A stretch of DNA of 64,000 nucleotides from Lichenostomus cassidix. Taxonomy: Eukaryota; Chordata; Aves; Passeriformes; Meliphagidae. The notes below the pieces were generated by a model, which was not told the DNA's origin, searched no databases, and saw only the letters and a list, made by a program, of their open reading frames with translations. Position numbers and translations under genes: made by a program. Position 1 is the first letter of the stretch; each line of letters opens with the position of its first letter. The stretch covers positions 7,486,380 to 7,550,379 of the forward strand of contig CM039181.1 of the NCBI GenBank assembly GCA_008360975.2. The letters are read 5' to 3'. Below, one piece after another: positions 37,850 to 54,606 of this stretch.

Positions 37850-39759
37850 GTCTAGGGCTCTATATGTAAATACAAACACATATTTACATATTTCCTAACA
37901 TCTGCTATGAATTTGTTTTCCCTTTGGTTCTATTTAAAGTATGTCTTGTCCTATTATCTCTGAGGCTGAAATTTGGAAGGGTTTCTTAATAAACTCTGTG
38001 TACTGCAGAGCCACAAGAAAAATTCTCCCTCCTCCACAGCTTTTCAAACAGTTCTACAGTTATTCCTTCCTCATATTTCTAAATGCAATAGCATCTCCCC
38101 AGCCTGTGAAAGGAGCAGTTTTCTACGTGGATTCCTGCTGGGAAGGGTAATAATCTCACCCCCAACTTCCAGGGATTTCTATTGGATTAGTCTAACCTGT
38201 TTGCCCTGTGCTGTAATTGTTCCTCAGCTTGGTGCTTCTTCCAGAGAGCTCCCAGCTAGCAGCTCAGGGTTCCAGCTATGGTTTCTGCATCCTGGAAGAA
38301 AAGCTGCAAAGGACCAGAGCCACCCCTGCAAAGATGGATCCCAACAGCCTCCAAGGCAGAGCAATGCCTCAGCCAGGGTTCTGCTGCAAAAAAAGATCTT
38401 GTGAGCAAAGCTCAGCACAGTCCTGACAGGATTTATGGAGTCTGTGAAGCAAAACTGAACAGGACAGCAAGCAGGATTTGGACTGCGTGGGAGAGAGACA
38501 CACTTTGGTTGTGTTAAGTAAATAGGATAAAGTGAAAGGGGAAAGGGCAAAAAAGAAAATGTCAGGGCAGGTCAACACCAACATTCCCACATGGTCTCTG
38601 GCAGCAAAAGCTTCAGTGCAGGGTGCTCACTGTGAGAAAACTTGGTGTGGATTTTCAGAGCTGCTCAGTGTCAAAAAAACCTGAGTTCCCACTGGCAGTC
38701 GAGATGCTTTGCTGAATGAAGAAGCAGGATGATGTCCTGACCCAGAAGTGCACCCACTGCCAGCACCCACAGCTGATTTCCTTATTTTGACAGCAGTCAC
38801 CTATCTAATTCCTTCATGGCCCTGGGCCTGCTGCAATGCTCAGTGTGAACTCTAAGCCCAGTACTTGAGCTGGGACGAGGGGACTTCTGGACATTCATAA
38901 AATTGTCTTGCAAAATGCTTTTCCAAGGAACAATTAAGCGTCAGTGCAAATAAATATAATTTCCTTAAAAGTTCAGGGCTCTGTTTGGCCAGATGACACA
39001 CAAATCAAAGGGTTTTCTGCACTGATGAAATTCCAGGAAATATGGGGTGGGGAGTAAGGAATAGAGAGAGATAGCCAGAAACAAAATGCTCAGATCATCT
39101 ATCCAAAAAAGTTGCTTCTCCAGCCAAATTACTCAGTCTTTTATGAGAAAGATGTCTTGGTTTGGCAAGGAGGAAAAGACAGCTCCACCAGACTTAAGAA
39201 AGGCTCCAGTTGAATTCTAAATGCCAATAATGGAGGGGAAACAAGGCTTGTTCTCTTGTGTGGTAGAACTTTCAGCTGAAACCCTGAAATTAGTAACCCT
39301 GGCACAGGTACCAGAGACCCTGGGCTGATGCTAGCAAACATCAGAGTTTCTATTGGCTCAGCAAAAGCATTCCTGCAGATTTGTCTCCAGAAGCAGCTCA
39401 TTAAAGTGAGCTGTGAATCACTGAGATAAATGCTGAACTAAACCGATAAGCTCCTTATATATACTGAATTTACATGAGTATCAGACGTCTCCCTTCATTA
39501 AGCTGGTTCTGACTTACCCTGTGGCTATAACTGAGGCTCTGCTGCTGCAAGGTTTTACTGCACAGTAACAAATTTATCTGCAAATTCATTGGTCTGCAGC
39601 AGCTAAAAATGCTCCTGTCTTGCTTCCTTGTTCCTGTCTTGCCCAAACCATAAAAACTCAACAATTCCTGAGAAACACTGGAATGCCCATGCAGCAAACA
39701 TGAAAGAAGACCAGGTCTGTCTACAAATTTACTATGTAACTTCAGCTAGGGCGTATTGC

Positions 39760-40290
39760 TCTGCACTTATCTTCTGTAATAAGCAGGAAAATTAAGACTC
39801 TGAGCTCCCACCCCAGCCCAGAGCTGTGTACTCGGAGCTGTACAAACATGTACATAATTACTCCACAACTGTGCAGCAAGCCCAGCCATCCAGAACTTTC
39901 TAAAATCATTATGTTTAAAATGAAACAAATAGCTCGCCCTCAGCCTCATTTTTTAACTAGCGTGTTAAAAAAAAAAAAAAAGAAAAAGTTGTTTCATAAT
40001 TGCTGTTACCAAAGAGACTTGCAGTGTTATTTTCCACCAGCAGCACAATTAGACCTTATTCACCTCAGGTGCAAGAACAGGCGTGCTGACTTTGAATATA
40101 CACCTCATAACTCCTGCCTCAATTAGCACACGGCAGATAATCATTCCTTTTGTAATGTATTAACGCCTTCTGCATCACTGGCTTCTTCCATTTACTCCCA
40201 CTGGTTTTTAAGTGGTCGTAATCTAGCACCCACAGCCATGGCTTCTTGTTTTAAAAAGCTCAAGAGAGAAAACGAATTAGAACAATTAAA
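39760..40290. promoter_or_regulatory. Candidate conserved non-coding element near the NUAK1 3' end
   Basis: Repeat-free apart from an A15 run at about 39967. It is dense in TAATT/ATTA words, with 'gtacataattactcc' near 39850, 'ttcataattgctgttacc' near 39994 and 'cggcagataatcattcc' near 40131, and contains 'cacctcaggtgc' (palindromic E-box CACCTCAGGTG) near 40060. It lies about 1 kb past the proposed NUAK1 poly(A) site. Judged on composition; of all such candidates in the window I find this the most likely. Confidence 0.3.
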
Positions 40291-41154
40291 GCTTTTTTTT
40301 TTTTTCCCCCCCAAAATATCAAAACCTTGAGTTCCAACCCAAACTGCCTGTAATTTAAAAAAGCAGAATACACACCACAGGTACCTTGGCTGGCTGCATG
40401 AAGGGTGAAGCTGAATGGTGTCCTGCTCAGAGCCAATATGAACACACTGCCAACCATTTCCTTTAGTTCAGCAAGTCCCCAGAACACCCAGCATACCTAA
40501 CACCCAGCTTCCCTTAGCATGCCCACTTGTTTCCCAGGAAAAACAATCCAAAGCCTTCTGGTGATCACAGGGACTCTGAAATAATGAAAACTTTTCATTA
40601 TTTCCCCTTTTTCCCTCTCACCAGCTGATCATGCTGTCTGTTCAAAGCCATCTGACAGAAAGGAACACACACTGGACAGCAGTGAAGGAATGGCCATCAG
40701 TCTTTTTTTACCAAATTACTGCTCAATCCCCCTAAATTTCACCAAGAACATTGTCAATAAACTGTCCCTCTCCCAGATGGGGAGGAGAAAGGAGCATGCC
40801 CATCTGTCTGAGCTACGGATGAGCTGTGCTGTGTCTGCTCAGCCAGCTGTGTCTCACCTACAGCACACCTGGCCCACAAACCTCATTTATCCTCACCAGA
40901 AAACCCCCAGTCAGCTGTTCTCCACCCAGCTTTCCTCTGGGTGCTTTGCAGTGCCAAATGCTCCACAGCAAGGCAGTCTCTGTGGCCACCCACATGATGT
41001 TCAAATGCACAAATGAGCCAAGAAGGTTTTTATAAACAACTTGGTACAAAGTGCTGAGATACTGCTGTATTTTCTGCATGACAAGTTCATTACCATTTGG
41101 CATTGGCTCATGCTGATGCACAGTGAAAAAGAAAAGGGGGAGAGAGAGACTCTT
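40291..41154. other. Intergenic flank downstream of NUAK1
   Basis: Begins with a T12C8-like run near 40290-40312. No gene recognised. It contains no AATAAA on the minus strand that would argue for a more distal NUAK1 end. Confidence 0.6.
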
Positions 41155-41174
41155 CACAGTTACATTAATTTCAT

Positions 41175-41187
41175 TTTATTTAATAAA
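41175..41187 (-). terminator. Poly(A) signal of NUAK1, back-to-back with a plus-strand hexamer
   Basis: The plus strand reads TTTATT at 41175-41180 (AATAAA on the minus strand) and AATAAA at 41182-41187. The two hexamers sit in a nearly palindromic TTTTATTTAATAAAA. On the NUAK1 strand a CT-rich stretch lies 25-50 bases downstream, consistent with a GU/U-rich cleavage element. I take the minus-strand hexamer as the distal NUAK1 signal. I see no plus-strand gene ending here, so the plus hexamer may be incidental. Confidence 0.6.
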
Positions 41188-41540
41188 AAACAGTATCAGA
41201 TTAAAAATACAAACTCTTCGGGTGATTATCCAGCGTTTTTCCCTGTGTGCCTCGTAGAGCTCAAACCAACCAAGGACTGGGAGAAAAAAACAAAAAAAAC
41301 CCAAAAAGTAACACCAAACAATTTTGGCCGGAGCTGTAAAATAATGTTGCACCAATTAAATTACACCAAATATATTATTATAACTTTGAAATGGCTTTCA
41401 GACCAATAAATAAAAAAAAAAGACAAATTCAAATAAAAAAGTTGACTTTGTATTACAAAAAAAATTAAATAAGAATCACAACACTAATAGTAACAATGTG
41501 CAGTCAAGTTTTTTTTTTTTTCTTCTCTTCTAGGAATGAT

Positions 41541-41582
41541 AACATGCCAGTAAACATGTAACATGCCAGTAACATGCCAGTA
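41541..41582. repeat. Short tandem repeat of aacatgccagt
   Basis: Three copies of aacatgccag occur within about 42 bases, the first separated from the others by a partial unit. It lies just beyond the T-rich run at 41509-41523, in the last 450 bases of the proposed NUAK1 3' UTR. No function can be assigned. Confidence 0.8.
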
Positions 41583-43423
41583 AATCCCTACATAACATTT
41601 CCAGTTTGGCAGCAAGCAGTCACTCACTCATTCACATTTTTACACAAGGAAGCAGGCCTGGGCAAAAACCTCAAGATAGGAGCCTTGGGGTGCTCCTGAC
41701 TTCCCTGCCACGGCCAGCTGAGTTCCCTTCATCCTGAAACCTCTACAAATCCACTTTTTAGTGCCAGATGTGCAGGGAAGGTGTCAGTAACCCCACTGGA
41801 GTGATGCTGACAGCACTGACTCCCAGCAGCTGAGGATGCAGCTCTCCCACCCCAGGGCATGGGTTAAAAGCTGTGGCTGCAGGGCACATCCAGCCTTGCT
41901 TCAGAAAGGCCATGGAGACTACGTGGAGTTGTTTTAAAATGCACCACAGCAAACCTGTTAACTCAACACACTGCAAAATGGGGTGCTGGCTTGGGGTCAA
42001 AGAGCACATGCAGGGCTTGGGAGAGAAGATGAGACGTCTGAGTATCATACAGAGAGGTACACATCTGGAGAGAAGTGACCTGCAGTTGCCCTTCCTGAGC
42101 AAATGACAGCGAGCCAGATTTCACTTGACCACCTGAGAGCACATCTCTCAGAGATTTCATGGTATTGATGCTGTTTATTTCAGAGAGATTTGGTCCAGTG
42201 TAAGTAAATAAGCAATAAGTAAATGTTCTCCACAGAGGCAGATTGACTGATTTAGGAAACTCAAGCTGGTTCATCTTTATGCAAGGCAGCTCACTTGATT
42301 TTTAGGAGGAACCAGCAGATTTAAGTACCATGATACACTGAATAAGAGGAATCTGCAAGTGAAATAGCTCCCTGTCCCAGATGCCAACGATATATGGACT
42401 TATCCCCGATTCCCAAGGAATCCCCAGAGGTACTCTATTCAGTTTCTGCACCATCTCTAGGATTTGGGACACAGTGGGTCAAACTCTGCTTTCAGTTCCA
42501 GTTCCAGGGCAGGAGGAGACCAGAACTTGCCCCATGCCCCTCTGCTCTGGGTATGAGTGTAGGTACAAGCTTTGCAGCTGTGGATCATTTGACATCATAG
42601 GCTGAAACCTGTGATTTAATCGCACCAGTGCACCTCCAAGAAAGCCAGGGGCTATGTGCTCATGGAAATGAGACTGAAATAGGCCTGAAGATTCCAGTTT
42701 GCCCAGGCCTGTCAAACACACAGAGCCTTTCTGACATAGGCTTACATTCAGGTAATCCAGTAGACCCACGTGGTACCTTTATGGGAGTTGAAGCCTTCGG
42801 TCTGGATAGCTGGATATGTCTGAGAACACAAACACATATCCTTTTTTTTTCAAACTGCTATCATTGCACACTCAGTACCAGCTACACTAGACAGAGGCAG
42901 GCCCACAATGTTTTGCTAACTCTGTTATTAAATCTACCTTTATCATTTCATCACTCAATTCTTTCTGCTCCATTACCACCAACCTAGAAACATTTTCATT
43001 TGGAGAAAGGCATCTTTCCACTAACCTTCTGACCTCTAACCGTTTCCTACATTCTACAACCTTTTCCTTACCTAACATTCTGGTCACAAACTACTGTCAC
43101 CCCCAAATACTACAAGCTAGCAGCAAGGTAGCACCATTTGCTGGCAGTGACTGAACTCCAGATTGGAGGGTTAGACCCTTTGTCAGATCCACCTTTGTCT
43201 GGGCATTCATCTGGCTGGCCATTTTGAAAGAGTCACAGATTGAACATATGGGTTGAAATGCCTTAAAAGGTCATTGAAAAGGTCAGCTGCTGGTAACACC
43301 CATTGCCCTTCCAGTTCCCATTATCATTTCTGTGGCTCTGTTTTTGCTGGTAGGAGCAGTAGGAGGAAACAATTTTAGAACTTTCTGCTCACTAAGAGCA
43401 ATGGCTCTGGATACTGTTGGAGG

Positions 43424-43447
43424 TCCAGATATGGATCCAGATATGGA
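43424..43447. repeat. Perfect 12 bp tandem duplication (TCCAGATATGGA x2)
   Basis: TCCAGATATGGA is present twice head to tail, followed by a partial third TCC. The unit is itself close to palindromic. It lies in the proposed NUAK1 3' UTR next to the CR1 relic. Probably a slippage product. Confidence 0.85.
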
Positions 43448-43529
43448 TCCATCACTTGTCCACAAACACCTCACGAGGCCTTTCGGGGGCAAGACTCTCA
43501 AATTATCTTAGAACACGTTCAGAACCTCT

Positions 43530-43905
43530 CAGGTCACCCTGGTGGAAGGGACCATGGTGACCACCTAGCCTGCTTTCCTGCATAATGCCAGCCAAAGATT
43601 CCCACTGTGCAATCACTGTACCCAGATGAATAACTTCAGGGGGAAATAAAGCCTCTTGTTCTAAGAGGTATCCAAATTTGACTCGAAGAATTCAGCTCAT
43701 CTCTTGATAAAGCTTATCTAAGATTTATTACAAACCTCTCAAAACGTGTGTCCCTCACTTCCAGTTTTAATTCTGTCTAGCTTTGACTTTGAGCCATCAA
43801 ATCCTGATGCTTTTGTCTGCTAGCTCCTGATGTGCTTTCATCACAGATACAAAGACCAAAGGTTTTTCTCTGGTCAGGTAGGTAATACTTTGAGGACACA
43901 AAATT
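43530..43905 (-). mobile_element. Ancient CR1-type LINE fragment inside the NUAK1 3' UTR
   Basis: The plus strand resembles the reverse complement of the 3' part of old amniote CR1 elements. Recognisable blocks in order are a 'gaccatggtgaccacctagcctg' like block (43549 on) and a 'ctgtctagctttgacttt' like block near 43773, then 'cttttgtctgctag' near 43810. These match the layout of CR1 copies known from turtles and crocodilians, with many substitutions. The element's sense strand is therefore the NUAK1 sense strand. It is 5'-truncated and non-coding. Recognition is from memory of the family; a RepeatMasker run would fix subfamily and ends. Confidence 0.65.
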
Positions 43906-44076
43906 AGAGAAGTGTGAGATGGCTTTGGGGCTACTTTCCTAGGAGTTCAGCTAAGTAGGTACACTCAGCTCCACTGAATCAAAACCTACCATTGTCAGCA
44001 AATCAGTGACCTGGCTTACTCCACCATAAAGGTACACAGAACAACTCCCTTCCCTCCCTTTTCCATCTTCCCTCTT

Positions 44077-45230
44077 CTAGTTGAGCTTGTTGCAGATCTC
44101 TAGGGCTTTCTTGTAGACCTGAGTCACATCATCCATGTCTGTGAGAAGAGAAAAACTGCTGTCCCCCAGACGGTTGCGGTAACGCTTTAGATACTGCGGC
44201 CGTGGGCGGTTCTGAAGTCCTTCGAAGTCTTGGATCTGGAGGAAATTTTCAGCAGAGACACAGCTCCGTATTCTCTGCCTGTTTGGCCTGTTCTCTTGCA
44301 AATCCAGCAAATCAAACGAGTCACTGGACAAAATACTGTCATCGCTAATCACGCTGGAAGGGCGACTGTAGCTTCGAGGTAATGCGTCCCCAGGCAAGAC
44401 CATTTCTTCCATGGCCTCCAGCGTTGGGGTGTCAGGGCTAATCAAAGCAGGTTCAGTGCTGTTGGTAGAATATTTGCTGTTATGCTTCAAGATGCCCTTG
44501 CGCCTGCAGGAATGGCTGTAAGACCCATTTCTGGATGGCTCTGTGACCCCTGGAGAAGTGTCACTCTTTACTGTCTCATCATTATTGTCCAAGAGTTCAG
44601 AAGATTCGCTTCTTTCTGGAGAGGAGTAATAGCCAGACTCCCTCTGCTGAGTCTTCTTTAAGATTCCTTTTTTTGGCATTAGTGAAGACTGCTTAGTGCC
44701 ATATTTGCCAGCTACCTCTCCCTCTACAACACTTTTAATGGCCACACCAGTCCTACACAACTCTTGCTCCAGCTTAAAAGCAGAGGGTAACACTGGGCTG
44801 ACAACTCCTTCAATGAAACCTGCACTGTGAGAGCGATGCTCACTGTTGCTCCTTTTCTTCAGGATGCCTTTGGGTCTCTTGGAGGTCGGTTTGGTTGCAT
44901 TTTCAGCTCCTCCTTCCTGGATGGACTGTGCAATGTCATTTTCCTTTTTCGATTTTTTCAGAGACCTTTGTCTCTCTAGTGTGACTTCAGGACCTTTGGG
45001 CTTGGAAAGGCACTTGATTTTGGTATCAGTCTCTGGTTGGAGGCCAGTAGAACGGTGATGCCAATCAATGAACCTTGCCAGTAGTGGGGACTCGGAGTCC
45101 CTCATGGCATCACAGTCACAGACACTGCTGTTGTAGCCCCAGTTAACCCACCAGTGGTTGGCAATGTCTTCAATGGTTGCTCGGCGTTCAGGGTTCACCA
45201 TCAGCATCCATCTGATAAGACCACGAGCAT
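44077..45230 (-). CDS. NUAK1: NUAK1 exon 7, terminal coding exon (end of kinase domain and regulatory C-terminus)
   Basis: The exon starts after ctgcag at 45231-45236, completes a split Asp codon, adds 383 codons and ends at a TAG at 44077-44079. With recalled human numbering it covers 278-661, so the avian and human lengths match. The first ~28 residues finish the kinase domain. The tail carries three GILK motifs (399-402, 466-469, 523-526) known to dock PP1-beta/MYPT1, the ESGYYS phosphodegron at 475-480 recognised by SCF-betaTrCP, and RQRIRS ending at Ser600, the reported Akt site. The extreme C-terminus (LLTDMDDVTQVYKKALEI) is nearly identical to human. The open frame extends upstream to 45447, but that part is intron. 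NUAK1 acts in cell adhesion, myosin phosphatase control, MYC-linked metabolism and neuronal branching. Confidence 0.97.
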
Positions 45231-46223
45231 CTGCAGATGAAGAATGGCACAGAACATTTTTAGAACATGGGCATTCTAAAGTGGAAATGTGAAGCCAATC
45301 AAATGAGCAAAAATAATGCTCCATACAACAGGAGAAGTGAAAGGGAACAAGGCTTTGACCATCAGTCAATGAAGGAAAATGCCTCTGAGTACTACTTTTT
45401 ATCAGAAGAATGTGATTCACTCTGGAAAATGCACACTGGGCTATCAAATTAATTAATGTTTGTACTGTATTAGACAGTGAATAGTTCCATGTTACTGAAG
45501 TAACTCACCTATCCATTGATTCTAATGACAAATCTTAGAGGAAAACAAAATGGAATTTGGGTATTTTAAATGATCTACACATAATTGTTTCTGTATTTAC
45601 TTTTTCCATAAACTATGTAGTCTTCTGTGTATTTTAAAGGTTTATTTTCATACAGAGAGTGAGAAGACGGAAACTTTAAAGGGATGGCAAACAACTGATA
45701 CAAGATAAATATTCATTTAAATATAATATATGCATATATATTTAAAGATGGAAGGAGTCATAATCAATGAGCCAGACTTAGCTGATGATTTTCTGTCAGG
45801 TGACTGCTTAAGGTGCTCTCCTAGAAACCACTGTGGACACAGTGGCATTAATTCAGATTTCTGCCTGTCTTCTTTAATGAGAGACTGTGTTGCTCTGAGC
45901 ATTCACCTTCTCTGTGCTTGTGACAGACCACAGTGTAGTTAGAGGACTGATCTGTACCAGAATGTTGTATCAGCTTACAGCTTGTCTGAACAATTCCACT
46001 TGCAATAGCTAACAGACCTTCCACTGTCACAGATCTACTTAAAAGAGCCTGTTACAGCCTCCCCAAGGCAACAAAATCGATCTGCTACAAACTTTAGTTT
46101 CAAAAGGGCTTTTGGTAAATGCTGTACCCAAAAGGGAATTTATAGTGCTGGAAGGGGCTGAACAAAACACTCCATTCTGAACTGCTGTAAGCTCAGACCA
46201 TGGCCCTCACTCTTTTTTCATAC
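45231..46223 (-). other. NUAK1: NUAK1 intron 6 (993 bp)
   Basis: Bounded by CAG|gtatga at its 5' end and ttcatctgcag at its 3' end. It interrupts the gene in phase 1. An AT-rich stretch with short ATAT runs lies at about 45718-45745. The coding-like frame continuing from exon 7 to 45447 shows no kinase similarity and is readthrough. No other feature is visible. Confidence 0.95.
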
Positions 46224-46356
46224 CTGAGGTCTGTGTTGGCTCACGATATTCTCCACTGCTGATCTGCCTGATGAGATTTTTGTGATCAAAGCCATCAAAG
46301 GGCATCGTTCCATAAACCAGAGTGTAAAGCAATACACCGAGGGCCCAGCTGTCAAC
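46224..46356 (-). CDS. NUAK1: NUAK1 exon 6 (kinase C-lobe, human residues 234-277)
   Basis: This 133 bp exon gives 44 codons plus the first base of a split Asp codon. It starts [20 protein letters not shown] and ends with YREPTQTS. The VDSWALG stretch is kinase subdomain IX with the conserved Asp and Trp. Acceptor is gtatttcag before 46356; donor is CAG|gtatga after 46224. The split codon is completed by the AT that opens exon 7, giving Asp and then ARGLIRW. Frames opening upstream at 46476 simply run through the intron and are not part of the protein. Confidence 0.97.
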
Positions 46357-53110
<6,754 letters not shown>

Positions 53111-53176
53111 CTTAATATTAAAATTGTCATCAAGAAGAATGTTTTCCAATTTTAGGTCCCTGTGGACAACACCGTT
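53111..53176 (-). CDS. NUAK1: NUAK1 exon 4 (catalytic loop, human residues about 172-193)
   Basis: This 66 bp exon gives 22 codons beginning [17 protein letters not shown] and ending FNIK. It holds the kinase catalytic loop: His-Arg-Asp with the catalytic Asp at 178 in human numbering, and the Mg-binding Asn in KLEN. The acceptor follows a strong pyrimidine tract (cttgtttcag) and the donor is AAG|gtaggt; both junctions are phase 0. The human protein has Cys where this sequence reads Phe in DDNFNIK (from memory of the human sequence). The exon continues into the DFG motif of exon 5 across a 6.3 kb intron. Confidence 0.97.
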
Positions 53177-54454
53177 CTGAAACAAGAAAGAAAAAAAAGG
53201 GGAAGAACATGAGAAAATGTTGGGAAAATGAAAGGTGAGCTGGCAGGGTGGTCTTTGCATCTACATTTCAGGGCTGAATTCGCTGTCATAACACTCATGG
53301 CCCAGTGACTAGTGACAGGCGCTGCATTAGTCACTTGGTGTGTGGTTAAGGGAAGAATGACTGGAATCTGTCCTCCCACAGAGACTCTAAACCAGCAGGG
53401 GCTGGGGGGTGGAGGGCTGGGGGGTGTCTTTTCGGAACTTCATTTCATCCTGGATCTGCCCCCACTGTGTGCAAGCAGTATATCCTTCCCAAGCAGCAGA
53501 AAGCAGTATCTGTCAGTGACGTGAGCCTCCACCAAAGGCCTCATTCCTCAGTGAGCAGCCACGTGGATTGGGGGAGTTATAATCCCACAGGACTGTAAAT
53601 GTCAGGGATGGAAGCAAACAGGCTGGGTGTAGGTCAGAGCCTTCTTTAAAGAAACTTGGGGAAGTTAACTGCATCAGGGATGGCACTGCAGCTTTTCAGC
53701 ACTACGCAGTGAGGACTTGGAAAACCCCCTCATTTATCAGAATTCAAGTACAGATTTAAGTGTTTTAAGAACTCAAATACAAATTGTGTTAGCTGCTCAT
53801 TGCCCTCAGCCTCATACAAGTTTTGGCTCTATGCAGCTGTTTCATAAGCAGGGATAAAAGGTCCATGTTGACAGCCAGTCAGCTACCTTGGGTTTAATTA
53901 CTTAATTTGTCATTCCAAGTGGGTACAATGATGGATAAGGTCATTAGCAAATGGTATCTTTTGCACTACTTTTGGTAAAGTTACTGTTACCTATCCAGAG
54001 TAAGTACATGCTAAAGCTCATACATGAACCTCAGAGCTTTCTCTTGGCTTTTTCTTTCATATATTGCATCTCCTATTCTAAAATTGTTTACTAGCATATT
54101 CAAATTGCAAACTGCCATTTGTTTGAATGTATTAATGCTAATGTTGTAGAGGTTATATGGAATGCCTTCTCTGGTTGATGTAATTTTTTGGTTTTAATGC
54201 CAGGAGAATTATTTCAAGGGCAAAAATGTAATGTAGGGCTAAAGTAAGGGTGTGGTTAGTATCTGCCATAACACAGGAAAACATTAGTCTTTAAAAAAGG
54301 TTCAGTGTAGCACTTTTAATGAAGATCTCCTGTTGTACTGATAAAATCATGTGCTCTGATACTTAATAATGAATGCTGTTTCCTCAGACATGCTTTGAAA
54401 TATATGCCAGCAAGCCTTGAAACAGCATTTTCAACAATGAAATCCTTTGCTCAC
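53177..54454 (-). other. NUAK1: NUAK1 intron 3 (1278 bp)
   Basis: Phase 0 intron with gtgagc donor after exon 3 and a pyrimidine-rich cttgtttcag acceptor before exon 4. It holds a four-run G-quadruplex motif on the plus (template) strand at 53398-53424. No other feature is visible. Confidence 0.95.
53398..53424 (+). other. Predicted G-quadruplex motif in NUAK1 intron 3
   Basis: Four G-runs are seen: 53398-53401 (4), 53404-53409 (6), 53414-53416 (3) and 53419-53424 (6), with loops of 2, 4 and 2 bases. This satisfies the standard G3+N1-7 rule. The G-rich strand is the template strand of NUAK1, so the nascent RNA would be C-rich here. Structure formation is predicted, not shown. Confidence 0.7.
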
Positions 54455-54606
54455 CTTGTGGCAGTAATGCACAGCAGAGACTATTTGTCGGAAGAAGTGT
54501 CTTGTCTCTCTCTCACTCAATCGCCGCCTCTCGCTGATGTAATCATACAACTCTCCTTTACTTGCATACTCCATGATGATCACAATCTTATCTTTATTTT
54601 CAAACA
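54455..54606 (-). CDS. NUAK1: NUAK1 exon 3 (kinase N-lobe to C-lobe, human residues about 122-171)
   Basis: This exon encodes part of the catalytic domain of NUAK1, an AMPK-related Ser/Thr kinase activated by LKB1. The minus-strand reading is two bases completing a split Val codon followed by exactly 50 codons. It starts [20 protein letters not shown] and ends AVHYCHK, matching the human protein as I recall it. IIMEYA contains the gatekeeper Met (132 in human numbering) and the hinge. Acceptor is tgcgcag before 54606; donor is AAG|gtgagc after 54455, giving a phase 1 entry and phase 0 exit. It joins exon 4 in frame across a 1278 bp intron. No frameshift or stop is present. NUAK2 is the closest paralogue, but the C-terminal exon settles NUAK1. 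Confidence 0.97.

Larger units (their letters stand above)
32091..39759. other. Intergenic, unique non-coding DNA
   Basis: No gene or RNA gene recognised. It holds the AT microsatellite at 32806-32849, an A-rich run at about 34446-34472 and a GC-rich hairpin at 37833-37849. Frames such as 37973-38404 plus show no domain. Confidence 0.7.
41155..44076 (-). other. NUAK1: Probable NUAK1 3' UTR
   Basis: This stretch follows the stop codon and has no supported coding frame. It becomes AT-rich toward its end, between about 41540 and 41160. An AATAAA lies at 41175-41180 on the minus strand, followed after some 25 bases by a pyrimidine-rich tract, as expected of a cleavage site. Human NUAK1 also has a multi-kilobase 3' UTR. 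Internal AATAAA hexamers near 42172 and 43726 could give shorter isoforms. The UTR contains an old CR1 fragment (43530-43905), a 12 bp tandem duplication at 43424-43447 and a short aacatgccagt repeat at 41541-41582. The exact end is an inference without transcript data. Confidence 0.7.

Noticed and set aside
37973..38404. 143-codon plus-strand ORF
   Set aside because: No similarity to any family I know; another frame of similar length overlaps it.
45231..45447. Upstream extension of the NUAK1 exon 7 frame to a Met at 45447
   Set aside because: A clean acceptor at 45231-45236 joins in phase with exon 6, and residues upstream do not match any kinase.
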